Of a stretch of 64,000 bases of DNA, positions 15,465 through 23,570 are shown in pieces. The DNA lies in contig DAIQOK010000020.1 in the NCBI GenBank assembly GCA_036787895.1, positions 8,470 to 72,469 on the forward strand, read 5' to 3'. The notes beneath the pieces are model-generated. The model was not told the DNA's origin and did not search any database. It worked only from the letters and a program-made list of their open reading frames with translations. Each line of letters starts with the position of its first letter. Position 1 is the stretch's first letter. Source of the DNA: UBA7662 sp036787895 (GTDB taxonomy: Bacteria > Bacteroidota > Bacteroidia > UBA7662). Made by a program: the position numbers and the translations under genes.

Positions 15465-17429
15465 ATGAAAAAAGTATTTCCATTATTCACCACTTTAGTT
15501 GTTTTGGTTTTACAAGTAGAGGCAACCGACCCAACACGACGTTGGGGCAAGTACTCAGGCGGTCCAGCTACAGATTTTATTCGAGCGTCAATAACCGATA
15601 ACACAGGCAATATTTACGTCACTGGTTATACGGAAAACACGGGATTAGCTACTGCTGGAGCAAGTCAGCTAACTTTTGGTGGTTTTCGCGATGCTTACTT
15701 AAGCAAATATGATTTAAATGGCATATTACAATGGACAACTTACATTGGAGGTAGTGGCGAAGACAGAGGCACTTCGATAGCCATTCTACCGGGTAGCAAC
15801 AATATTGTTGTAACCGGTTATACCAATAGTACAAACAACATTTCTAATCCATCAGCTCATCAGTCCAATTATGGCGGTGGATCAAATGATTGCTTTTTGA
15901 TTTGTTATTCCCCGTCAGGCACTAAATTATGGGCTACTTATTTTGGAAGTACAGGCAAAGATGAACCCTATGCTGTAGTCACCAATGACTTTGGTGATAT
16001 TTTTCTAACCGGAGTGTCTGCTAGTTCAACATTAATGACAACACCGAATGCATTCGATGTTTCATACAATGGTGGAGACGATGGTTTTCTTGCTCGATTT
16101 ACTGAAAATGGCCTCTTGGTCTGGTCGACTTATATTGGAGGAAGCGGATCTGAAACAATGTATGCAGCCGTAACTTCCGACAGTATGGTTTGGGTAGCTG
16201 GCAAAACTTCCAGTTTGGAGCTGGCTACACCAAATGTCTATCAAGTCTCAAAAAGTAATGGTGTGGACGGTATACTTTATGCGTTCAATCGTAACGGAAG
16301 TAGAAGTTGGTCAACTTATTTCGGTGGGAATGGTGAAGATATAATTTGGGGAATTGGTTACTCCAATGCCTTTGGAACTTTTATGCCATCAGGAAGAATT
16401 TATTTATCTGGACAGACTACTAGTACTTCAGGGATTGCTACTCAAGGTGCACATCAAACCACCTATGGTGGTGGAACTGATGCACTCGTTGCCACATTTA
16501 GTCGATTTGGTGCCCTGGAATGGGCAACTTACATTGGCGGTTCTGGTCTTGACATGTCCTATGGAATGACATTTAATTCAAGCACAGATTTATTGGTAAC
16601 AGGTGGAACCCAAAGCTTCAACGGAATTAGTACGCCAGGTGCTTTTCAGATGACTTTAGGTGGAAGTGATGATGCATTTCTTATGCGATTTAGTCCTCAA
16701 GGACAACGAAAATGGGGCACCTATTATGGAGGTTCAGGAAGTGACTGGGGTTATAATGTAAGTTGTAACATGGAAGGAGATATTATATTAGCTGGCTTTA
16801 CGACAAGTCAAAATCAAGTTTCTTTTCCGCAAAGCAATAGTCTTGGCGGTTTTGATGGTTTATTGGTCAGATTTCTTGAATGCCCTGAAACGTTGCTTTT
16901 TGAACAGCCCACAGATACCGTAACCATTGTTGGGGCAACTGTAACCTTTCAGGTTGTGCCTACTGTCTTAGTTACATATCAATGGCAAGTTGATAATGGA
17001 ACTGGCTTCGTGAATTTAAGTAATGCGGGGCCCTATAGTGGGGTAACCACCGATATACTTACTGTATCTAACATTTCACCTTGGATGAACAATTATAAAT
17101 TCAGATGCCTAATTACAAACAATACTTGCACAGACACTTCCGATATGGCTAACTTGAGTTTAGGCAATTTAAGTGTAAACAAATTAACTCGGCTGTCAGT
17201 TAACATATATCCTAATCCAAATCAAGGCAACTTTGTAATAAGCGATGGTTCCAATCTGAATTTCGAAATGGTCACGGTTTACGATGTAAGAGGTAGAATC
17301 ATCCAGACTTTTCAAAATCTGGAAAACCCAACACATTTAATTATGCCGATTCTTGCACCGGGTATCTACATTGTAGAATCAAGAACTAGTTCAGGTATAG
17401 GAACCAATAGAATTATTATCAACGACTAA
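15465..17429 (+). CDS. SBBP (beta-propeller) repeat protein with T9SS type A sorting domain
   Basis: A 654-residue secreted protein. The signal peptide is MKKVFPLFTTLVVLVLQVEA. Residues about 30-465 contain some eight SBBP repeats ('GNIYVTGYT...', 'W.TYIGGSG.D', 'GGFRDAYLSKYDLNG'), predicted to form a beta-propeller. An Ig-like stretch follows (about 485-565, 'VTFQVVPTVLVTYQWQVDNGTG'). The end is a T9SS type A domain (from about 575, 'VNIYPNPNQGNFVI...GIYIVESRTSSGIGTNRIIIND'). It is likely a surface or extracellular binding protein; no catalytic residues are seen. The sequence is richer in A and T than its neighbours. The transsulfuration-type gene follows after 16 bases. Confidence 0.87.
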   Translation: MKKVFPLFTTLVVLVLQVEATDPTRRWGKYSGGPATDFIRASITDNTGNIYVTGYTENTGLATAGASQLTFGGFRDAYLSKYDLNGILQWTTYIGGSGEDRGTSIAILPGSNNIVVTGYTNSTNNISNPSAHQSNYGGGSNDCFLICYSPSGTKLWATYFGSTGKDEPYAVVTNDFGDIFLTGVSASSTLMTTPNAFDVSYNGGDDGFLARFTENGLLVWSTYIGGSGSETMYAAVTSDSMVWVAGKTSSLELATPNVYQVSKSNGVDGILYAFNRNGSRSWSTYFGGNGEDIIWGIGYSNAFGTFMPSGRIYLSGQTTSTSGIATQGAHQTTYGGGTDALVATFSRFGALEWATYIGGSGLDMSYGMTFNSSTDLLVTGGTQSFNGISTPGAFQMTLGGSDDAFLMRFSPQGQRKWGTYYGGSGSDWGYNVSCNMEGDIILAGFTTSQNQVSFPQSNSLGGFDGLLVRFLECPETLLFEQPTDTVTIVGATVTFQVVPTVLVTYQWQVDNGTGFVNLSNAGPYSGVTTDILTVSNISPWMNNYKFRCLITNNTCTDTSDMANLSLGNLSVNKLTRLSVNIYPNPNQGNFVISDGSNLNFEMVTVYDVRGRIIQTFQNLENPTHLIMPILAPGIYIVESRTSSGIGTNRIIIND

Positions 17430-17445
17430 AGACATAAAAGCAGAC

Positions 17446-18705
17446 ATGTCTTTATCAAGTTCAACGCTTCACGCTGATTCTCAATTAGTATCCTCATATT
17501 ACGATGCACTGGAACATCAAGGTGGTATAAAAACTCCAATTTACCAATCCTCTACCTTTAGCTTTCCGGATGCGGCAGCTATGAAACGCATTTTCGCCAT
17601 CAAAAATGGTTATGCACGATTTGAAGCTGACGAAAAGGAAGCCATGGTTTATGGCCGTTGGAATCACCCGGGCCTGCAAACGTTAGAAGCACGATTGTGT
17701 GTATGGGATCAAGGCGAAGCTGGTTTGGCCTTTGAATCCGGCATGGCTGCCATAAGCAGTTGTTGGTTGGCATTACTTCGGCCGGGAGATGTAATCTTGT
17801 ACAGCAATCCCTTATATGGTGGCAGCGACGCCTTTATTCACAACCAATTGGCGGCCATGCAAATCGAAAGTTTAGCTTTTGATGCTAAAGAGTCGGTTGA
17901 AGAAATATTGGGCAGGCTCAAATTGAGTGGCTATGAAAACAAGGTGAAACTCATTCATGTGGAGACCCCATGTAATCCGCACAACCTGATGATTGACCTC
18001 GAAGTGGTTCGCGAGCTCAAAAACACGCTTTCATCCGCTCAAAAAGAAGTCATAATAACTGTCGATAATACCTATTACGGCCCTGTTTTCCAACAACCCA
18101 TTAAACATGGTGCCGATGTGGTTTTATATTCAGCAACTAAATACATTGGCGGGCATAGCGATGTGATGGCAGGTGCTTGTGTTGGTCGACAGGATATAAT
18201 CGATAAAATCAGAAGCTGGCGTACACAATTAGGCGGTACCGCCTCACCTTTCACTTGTTTTTTATTACTCCGCAGTTTGGAAACACTGTCATTGCGAATG
18301 GAAAAGGCTGCCCATAATGCACGTATTCTGGCTGATTGGCTGCATAAACATCCAAAAGTACTTCAGGTATATTATCCAGAACTGCACGGAGAAGAAAACA
18401 GCGTCAACAACCAAATTTTCCGCAAACAATGTGAAGCTGCTGGAGCCATGATTGCCTTTGATATCCAGGGGGATGAAACTGTGGCCTTTCGCTTCCTCGA
18501 CAAGCTGAAGCTAATCAAGCTGGCAGTCAGTCTGGGTGGAACGGAAAGTTTATGTGCGCATCCAGCCACGACCAGTCATGCGCCCCTTTCGGCAGCCGAT
18601 CGGGCCAAATATGGCATTGGAGAAAATATGATACGTTTTTCAGTGGGCATAGAACATCCGGCCGATATACAGCAGGATCTTGAACAGGCTTTAGCGCAAG
18701 TTTAA
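17446..18705 (+). CDS. PLP-dependent Cys/Met metabolism enzyme (cystathionine gamma-synthase family)
   Basis: A 419-residue aminotransferase-fold enzyme of the transsulfuration family. 'GGIKTPIYQSSTFSFPD' is the usual start, 'AGLAFESGMAAISS' binds the PLP phosphate, 'DNTYYGPVFQQPIKHGADVVLYSATKYIGGHSDVMAGA' includes the Schiff-base lysine (Lys232), and 'KLAVSLGGTESLCAHPATTSHAP' is the C-terminal signature. Members catalyse cystathionine synthesis or cleavage or methionine gamma-lyase reactions; motifs alone do not separate these. Its stop is one base from that of the converging RsmB-like gene. Confidence 0.85.
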   Translation: MSLSSSTLHADSQLVSSYYDALEHQGGIKTPIYQSSTFSFPDAAAMKRIFAIKNGYARFEADEKEAMVYGRWNHPGLQTLEARLCVWDQGEAGLAFESGMAAISSCWLALLRPGDVILYSNPLYGGSDAFIHNQLAAMQIESLAFDAKESVEEILGRLKLSGYENKVKLIHVETPCNPHNLMIDLEVVRELKNTLSSAQKEVIITVDNTYYGPVFQQPIKHGADVVLYSATKYIGGHSDVMAGACVGRQDIIDKIRSWRTQLGGTASPFTCFLLLRSLETLSLRMEKAAHNARILADWLHKHPKVLQVYYPELHGEENSVNNQIFRKQCEAAGAMIAFDIQGDETVAFRFLDKLKLIKLAVSLGGTESLCAHPATTSHAPLSAADRAKYGIGENMIRFSVGIEHPADIQQDLEQALAQV

Positions 18706-18706
18706 T

Positions 18707-19891
18707 CTACTTTTTACGTAAAACAGCGCCGTAAAGCACATCTCCACCTTCTACGGAAGTCTGGAAGTACTGCTGCTTTTCCAATTTTAATTCTGGTATT
18801 GCCGCCAGCTTTTCAACGACTTCTTCATTTTCCTGTCGATACACAGAACACGTCAGATAAATAAGTCGGCCACCCGACTTTAAAGCAAAAGCCAATTGTT
18901 TGGCTATTCGAAACTGCTTATCGCTGAACTCGGCGATGGTTTCTGGATCAAACTGATCGAGTACTTCCGGGGTATTTGCCCATGTGCCGGATCCACTACA
19001 GGGCACATCGGCCAAAATTGCGTCAAACTGTTTGGGGAAAGATTGTTGCATGGCCAAAGCTCCCAAAACCGTGTGATCGACCACGGCCTGGCTATAATTA
19101 CGTAACCCTGCCTTTTTGAAGCGCTCATGCAGGTTTTTCAGCATATTGTCGCGAATGTCGGTTACAAACAAACTAATACCAGGTTCGAGGTCATATAAAA
19201 GCAAAGATTTTCCACCACCACCGGCACAAGCGTCTAGCCAGCGTTCCCCGGCTTTTGGTTCGAATAGCTGGGCGGTTAATTGAGAGGCCAAATCCTGCAC
19301 TTCGATTTTGGCTTGTTGCCAGGCCTGTAGCGCCTCCAGTTTGGTGCCTGCTTTAACTGCTAGGGCTTGCTCATTTAAAGCGGTGGTTTCGAAGGCAATA
19401 TTGGCCTTCTCTAATTCTCCCTTTACCGACGCTTCCTTGCTACGACGCATGCGTAGCCACAGTTTCCGTTGGCTCAGATGTGATTTTAAGAACGATTGCT
19501 GGTCGATTTCAGAAGAAATGGCTGTTATTTCAGGGAAATAACTTTCCCAGTAGGGCGCTAAACCCGATGCTGTCAAATATTCCCAACGATTGGCTACTTC
19601 CAGGTCCCAAGTTGTTTGAAATAACTTCTCACTCCAATACTGCACAAAAAAATCAGCAGCTTGCGGCTGACAAAGATAACGACCCAATAAAACCTGGACT
19701 TCTTTGGTTTGCTCAGGGAACAATCGTTTGACCCTGAAGTAATCAAATACTAAAGTGCCCACTTCCCGGCGATCGCGCGAACCCATTTGGGGAAAGGACT
19801 TAAAATGTCCGGGTAAAAAACTCGCCAGACTGCCATGCCGGAACGCTTTTAGCGCCTGCAGGGTCTGGGTCATCCGTAAATCGGGATGCAT
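18707..19891 (-). CDS. RsmB/NOP-family RNA (cytosine-5)-methyltransferase
   Basis: A 394-residue protein with an N-terminal helical domain and a C-terminal class I SAM domain. 'RWLDACAGGGGKSLLL' (218-231) is the SAM loop. 'DVPCSGSGTW' (295-304) holds the motif IV cysteine and 'YLTCSVYRQENEEVV' (345-359) the catalytic TCS of motif VI. The pair of cysteines is diagnostic for m5C RNA methyltransferases, most often acting on 16S rRNA (RsmB or RsmF type). The exact target is not determined. The start overlaps the stop of the upstream lipoprotein gene by one base (TGATG), so translation is probably coupled. Confidence 0.88.
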   Translation of the reverse strand: MHPDLRMTQTLQALKAFRHGSLASFLPGHFKSFPQMGSRDRREVGTLVFDYFRVKRLFPEQTKEVQVLLGRYLCQPQAADFFVQYWSEKLFQTTWDLEVANRWEYLTASGLAPYWESYFPEITAISSEIDQQSFLKSHLSQRKLWLRMRRSKEASVKGELEKANIAFETTALNEQALAVKAGTKLEALQAWQQAKIEVQDLASQLTAQLFEPKAGERWLDACAGGGGKSLLLYDLEPGISLFVTDIRDNMLKNLHERFKKAGLRNYSQAVVDHTVLGALAMQQSFPKQFDAILADVPCSGSGTWANTPEVLDQFDPETIAEFSDKQFRIAKQLAFALKSGGRLIYLTCSVYRQENEEVVEKLAAIPELKLEKQQYFQTSVEGGDVLYGAVLRKK

Positions 19892-21006
19892 CAGGGTATG
19901 GGTTTAAATTGATAATCGCGGTATTCAAGCAGGCGTACTGCTCGGTTAATCAGTTGGTCATCGACTTCAAAAAAGTTAAAATCCTGAGCCAATTGGGTGC
20001 TATTTTCTTTAAAAGTAGTCAGGCGCCATTTTTGATGTTCCAGCCAGCGTTCGCCTATATACAGGGCATGATCGAATGCAATAAAGGCAGCTGTTTGGGG
20101 TTCCCCGGCGAATTTTGACTTAAACAACTCCTGAAATCGCTGACTGTTTGGATGATTAAAGCTAACGGCGGTTGAGCTGGTTACAAAAACCGGCAGTTGA
20201 GCATACAATTCCGGGTCGATAGTCGGAAAATTCACCCAATTCGGCAAGCCAAAAACTTCGATTTTGAATTCCTCTTTCAACTCACTAAGAAGCTTCAGGC
20301 AATAAATGGCAAAATTTTCATCGGGTGTGGGGACATAAACCAGATTTTTCCGTCCCTTGACCAGTTTAGATTTGATTTCAGCTTTCGACGGTTGTTTTTT
20401 ATCCATAACCCGAACCCCGTTATGCTGTTCCTGTAAAGCGGAAAGTATACGTATTTCAAGCTCTGTTTGCTTGGTCAGTGCCAAAACAACTGCATTTTCC
20501 TTTTTGGCATAACGTGCAATTTTAGCTGTGTGCATCTCCATGGGAGGACGGCTCTCAAACCAGCGGCTTTCACTGGCCAGATAAATACGATAAACTTCCG
20601 ACTCATACTCGATAATCAAAGGAGCTGTCGAAATTGCCAGGGTATCCACTTTAACCGTGTTTACAACCTGCACCTTCAAGGGTAACCCACGACGTTGAAG
20701 ACTATCGAAACCTACCAGGAAACCTTCCAATACCTGTAGTCGATCAAACAACAAATGATCAGCCAGGCCTTCTTCTGTTAAGGGCAATCTTAACTCCAGT
20801 TGGAGTGGTTTGATTGCCGGTTCTTCAGGCTTTTTGACACTAACTGTGGTTGTTTTCGCCTTTTCAGGTCTGACTTCCGTTGGTTGCTCACTCGTAGGTG
20901 GTGGTGCCGTTGCTTTGCAGGCCAACAACAACATTGACAAGCAAAAGCCTAAAACAAAGTGCTTATTCCCACTCAATAGTAGCCGGTGGTTTCGAACTGA
21001 TGTCAT
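19891..21006 (-). CDS. Lipoprotein with a periplasmic-binding-protein-like fold
   Basis: A 371-residue lipoprotein. The hydrophobic segment and lipobox (FCLSMLLLAC) place the lipidated Cys at residue 30, followed by a Pro/Thr/Lys-rich linker and a globular domain from about residue 65. 'LPVFVTSSTAVSFNHPNSQRFQELFKSKFAGEPQTAAFIAFDHALYIGERWLE' resembles the second lobe of type 1 periplasmic binding proteins (LpoA/receptor-ligand family). The function is unknown; ligand sensing or a role in the envelope are guesses. It sits in a tight operon between guaA (44-bp overlap if the ATG at 21006 is used) and the RsmB-like gene. A TTG at 20976 would shorten the overlap to 14 bp. Confidence 0.72.
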   Translation of the reverse strand: MTSVRNHRLLLSGNKHFVLGFCLSMLLLACKATAPPPTSEQPTEVRPEKAKTTTVSVKKPEEPAIKPLQLELRLPLTEEGLADHLLFDRLQVLEGFLVGFDSLQRRGLPLKVQVVNTVKVDTLAISTAPLIIEYESEVYRIYLASESRWFESRPPMEMHTAKIARYAKKENAVVLALTKQTELEIRILSALQEQHNGVRVMDKKQPSKAEIKSKLVKGRKNLVYVPTPDENFAIYCLKLLSELKEEFKIEVFGLPNWVNFPTIDPELYAQLPVFVTSSTAVSFNHPNSQRFQELFKSKFAGEPQTAAFIAFDHALYIGERWLEHQKWRLTTFKENSTQLAQDFNFFEVDDQLINRAVRLLEYRDYQFKPIP

Positions 21007-22486
21007 AAACTACTCTGTTTACCCCTTTTACTTTGTTAATGATCTCGTTAGAGACTTTCGCCAAAAATTCAAAAGGCAAATGACACCAATCTGCTGTCAT
21101 GCCGTCGAGACTTTCAACAGCACGCAACGCAATCACGTATTCATAGGTTCTTTCATCTCCCATCACCCCCACTGAACGAACAGGCAGGAAAATGGCTCCT
21201 GCTTGCCATACTTTATCATAAAGTCCGTAAGCCTTGAGGTTCTCGATATAGATGTCATCGGCCTCTTGTAATATACGGACTTTCTCCGGGCTTATATCGC
21301 CTAAAATACGAATGCCTAAGCCCGGGCCTGGAAACGGATGGCGACCTAGTATATCCATTGGTATACCAAGGGCTTTGCCTACTTCTCTCACCTCGTCTTT
21401 AAAGAGGGTATTGAGCGGCTCAACTACCTTTAATTTCATATCATCAGGCAAACCACCCACATTGTGGTGCGATTTGATAGTTTGTGAGGGGCCATTTACC
21501 GAAATCGACTCAATAACGTCGGGATAAATGGTGCCCTGACCCAACCAGCTTACATCTTGTATACGGTGAGATTCTTGGTCAAAAACATCGATAAATACCT
21601 TACCAATTGCTTTACGTTTGGCTTCAGGTTCGGATACGTCTTTAAGAGCAGCATAAAACTGATTAGCCGCACGAACACCGGTTACATTCAGGTCGAGTCT
21701 TTTGTATATTTCCAATACTTTTTCGAATTCATCTTTTCTGAGCAGACCGTTATCGATGAATATACAATGCAATTGTTTGCCGATGGCGTGCTGAATAAGG
21801 ACGGCTGCCACGGTTGAATCTACGCCACCGCTTAATCCCATCACTACCTGGTCGGTGCCTAATTTGGCCTTTAAATTCTCGATAGTGCTGGTAATAAAAT
21901 GATCTGGCGTCCAATCCTGGCTGCAGCCACAAATACCTACCAGAAAGTTATAGATAAGCTTCTTGCCGTCGGTACTGTGGGTTACCTCGGGATGAAACTG
22001 AATGCCATAAATGTTCTTTCCACTGAAGCGAAATGCGGCATTGGTCACCGATTCGGTACTGGCCAACAGCTCCACATCCGCTGCCAAATGGGTGATGGTA
22101 TCACTATGCGACATCCACACCTGGCTGCTGAGTTCGATGTCTTTAAAAAGTGGATTGGGCTGGAGATACGTAAGATTAGCCCGACCATATTCCCGGGTTT
22201 TGGAGGGCATCACACTACCCCCATATTGTTTGGTGAGCAATTGGGCGCCATAACAAACGCCTAATACCGGGTAATTGGCTAAAATAGCCTGCAAATCGGG
22301 ATTGGGAGCAAGCGGATCATTGGTCGAATACGGGCTACCCGATAAAATCACGCCTTTTACCTCGTCATCGAGTTTCGGAATTTTGTTGAAAGGGTGTATT
22401 TCACAATAAACATGCTGTTCGCGCACTCTTCGTGCAATAAGTTGGGTGTATTGTGAGCCGAAATCGAGTATGATGATTTTTTGCAT
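20963..22486 (-). CDS. guaA: GMP synthase (glutamine-hydrolysing)
   Basis: A 507-residue enzyme converting XMP to GMP. The class I glutamine amidotransferase domain has its nucleophile Cys78 ('VLGVCYGAQLL') and the His165/Glu167 pair ('IQFHPEVTH'). The ATP-pyrophosphatase loop SGGVDST is at 219-225, and the C-terminal dimerisation domain ends 'DISSKPPATIEWE', as in the family. The start is the ATG of MQKIIILDFGSQ; an upstream extension adds a non-homologous leader. A -7 element (TATTTTTG) lies only three bases before this ATG, predicting a leaderless transcript. First gene of the operon guaA-lipoprotein-rsmB-like, divergent from gmhB. Confidence 0.95.
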   Translation of the reverse strand: MQKIIILDFGSQYTQLIARRVREQHVYCEIHPFNKIPKLDDEVKGVILSGSPYSTNDPLAPNPDLQAILANYPVLGVCYGAQLLTKQYGGSVMPSKTREYGRANLTYLQPNPLFKDIELSSQVWMSHSDTITHLAADVELLASTESVTNAAFRFSGKNIYGIQFHPEVTHSTDGKKLIYNFLVGICGCSQDWTPDHFITSTIENLKAKLGTDQVVMGLSGGVDSTVAAVLIQHAIGKQLHCIFIDNGLLRKDEFEKVLEIYKRLDLNVTGVRAANQFYAALKDVSEPEAKRKAIGKVFIDVFDQESHRIQDVSWLGQGTIYPDVIESISVNGPSQTIKSHHNVGGLPDDMKLKVVEPLNTLFKDEVREVGKALGIPMDILGRHPFPGPGLGIRILGDISPEKVRILQEADDIYIENLKAYGLYDKVWQAGAIFLPVRSVGVMGDERTYEYVIALRAVESLDGMTADWCHLPFEFLAKVSNEIINKVKGVNRVVYDISSKPPATIEWE

Positions 22487-22489
22487 GTG

Positions 22490-22497
22490 CAAAAATA
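22490..22497 (-). promoter_or_regulatory. -7 element TATTTTTG of guaA
   Basis: Minus-strand TATTTTTG fits TAnnTTTG exactly and is followed by CAC-ATG, so transcription would start at or next to the guaA start codon. No clear TTG is seen at -33. Confidence 0.5.
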
Positions 22498-22531
22498 GGC
22501 TTTCGCGATGATTTATGAAGCACGGCCGCAA

Positions 22532-22560
22532 TTGTTTCCGTGTGCGATTTTGTAGGTTTG
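22532..22560 (+). promoter_or_regulatory. Promoter of gmhB (TTG-N18-TAGGTTTG)
   Basis: TTG at 22532-22534 and TAGGTTTG at 22553-22560, with an 18-bp spacer, fit the Bacteroidota promoter consensus. The ATG follows after only four bases, so the message is predicted to be leaderless. Confidence 0.6.
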
Positions 22561-22564
22561 TGAG

Positions 22565-23047
22565 ATGAGTAAAGCTTTGTTTCTCGACAGAGATGGCGTA
22601 ATCAACCACGATTCAGGTGATTATACCTGCAGTCCCGAGGATTTTATTTTTAATCCAGGCATATTCGATTTTCTGAAAGCGATGCAGAATCGCGGCTACC
22701 GTTTGGTCGTAGTGACCAATCAGGGTGGTATTGCTAAAGGACTATATAGTTTGGGAACTTTTGCGGCCATTAACCAAAAAATGCTCACGGCTTTCGCTGC
22801 GCATGATATCGTCCTTGATGAAGTCTATTTCTGCAGGCACCATCCTGATTTCGGAGCTTGCATTTGTCGCAAGCCGGGCAGTTTGTTCATAGAAAAGGCA
22901 TTGGCACGCTTTGGCTACGACGCCTCGAAAAGTTTTATGATAGGTGACCGGGAACGAGATGTGGAAGCAGCTGCAGGTGCTGGGGTGAAGGGGTATTTGG
23001 TAGCCCAGAATAGCGTGTTGAAAAGTGTGGATTTTCCAGATATATGA
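22565..23047 (+). CDS. gmhB: D-glycero-beta-D-manno-heptose 1,7-bisphosphate 7-phosphatase (HAD-IIIA)
   Basis: A 160-residue HAD phosphatase. 'FLDRDGVIN' holds the nucleophile Asp8 and general acid Asp10, 'VVVTNQGGIAKG' is motif II, and 'RKPGSLFIEKALARFGYDASKSFMIGDRERDVEAAAGAGV' covers motifs III and IV. 'CRHHPDFGACIC' matches the zinc-binding loop that marks GmhB and the related HisB phosphatase domain. GmhB removes the 7-phosphate in ADP-heptose synthesis for LPS core. No other heptose gene is next to it, so a related sugar-phosphate substrate is possible. The thioredoxin-like gene follows after 16 bases. Confidence 0.85.
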   Translation: MSKALFLDRDGVINHDSGDYTCSPEDFIFNPGIFDFLKAMQNRGYRLVVVTNQGGIAKGLYSLGTFAAINQKMLTAFAAHDIVLDEVYFCRHHPDFGACICRKPGSLFIEKALARFGYDASKSFMIGDRERDVEAAAGAGVKGYLVAQNSVLKSVDFPDI

Positions 23048-23063
23048 GCCTTAAAAGCAGTTT

Positions 23064-23561
23064 ATGCGTCAATTATGTCTTCTCATCCTGCTATTTAATT
23101 TTGGTTGCTCGTTCGTAGCCGGCCAAAATACGAAAGCCCAACTTCTGCTCTTCTGGTCGGAAACCTGCCCAAATTGTATATTTTACGGCCCCGAAATCCG
23201 TCGGTTACAAGGCAAATACATTGAAACAGTTGAATGGATTTTCATCTTCCCCAATCTGACATCAACCGATAGCACAGCACATACTTATATACTTAAAAAC
23301 AAACTCCAAGGCAAAATTGAGGTAGCTCGAGCTGCTGACTACGTTCAAAAATATAAAATTGAAGTAACCCCAGAGGTTGTGTTACTTGATCCGGCAGGAG
23401 CTTTACTCTATGCCGGCCGCATAGATAACAGTTACGAAAAAATCGGTCGGCGCCGGTTCAAAACCACTGAAACTGAATTAGCTGATCGCCTTCAAAAACT
23501 AGCAGATTATCAGTCCTTTCCGTATATTAGAACACGTTCAGTGGGCTGTTTCCTGCATTAA
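23064..23561 (+). CDS. Secreted thioredoxin-like protein
   Basis: A 165-residue exported protein. The signal peptide is about residues 1-20 (MRQLCLLILLFNFGCSFVAG); a Cys at residue 15 is not in a good lipobox. The thioredoxin fold has the redox motif C-P-N-C in 'LLFWSETCPNCIFYGPEIRRL' and the cis-proline loop 'KIEVTPEVVLLDPAGALLYAGRIDN'. The latter is typical of redoxin domains that precede cytochrome c and copper-monooxygenase modules in large fused proteins. Here the cytochrome c/monooxygenase gene starts nine bases downstream, which suggests a split version of that arrangement. It could supply reductant or mature the heme or copper centres. Confidence 0.78.
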   Translation: MRQLCLLILLFNFGCSFVAGQNTKAQLLLFWSETCPNCIFYGPEIRRLQGKYIETVEWIFIFPNLTSTDSTAHTYILKNKLQGKIEVARAADYVQKYKIEVTPEVVLLDPAGALLYAGRIDNSYEKIGRRRFKTTETELADRLQKLADYQSFPYIRTRSVGCFLH

Positions 23562-23570
23562 TTATCTACC

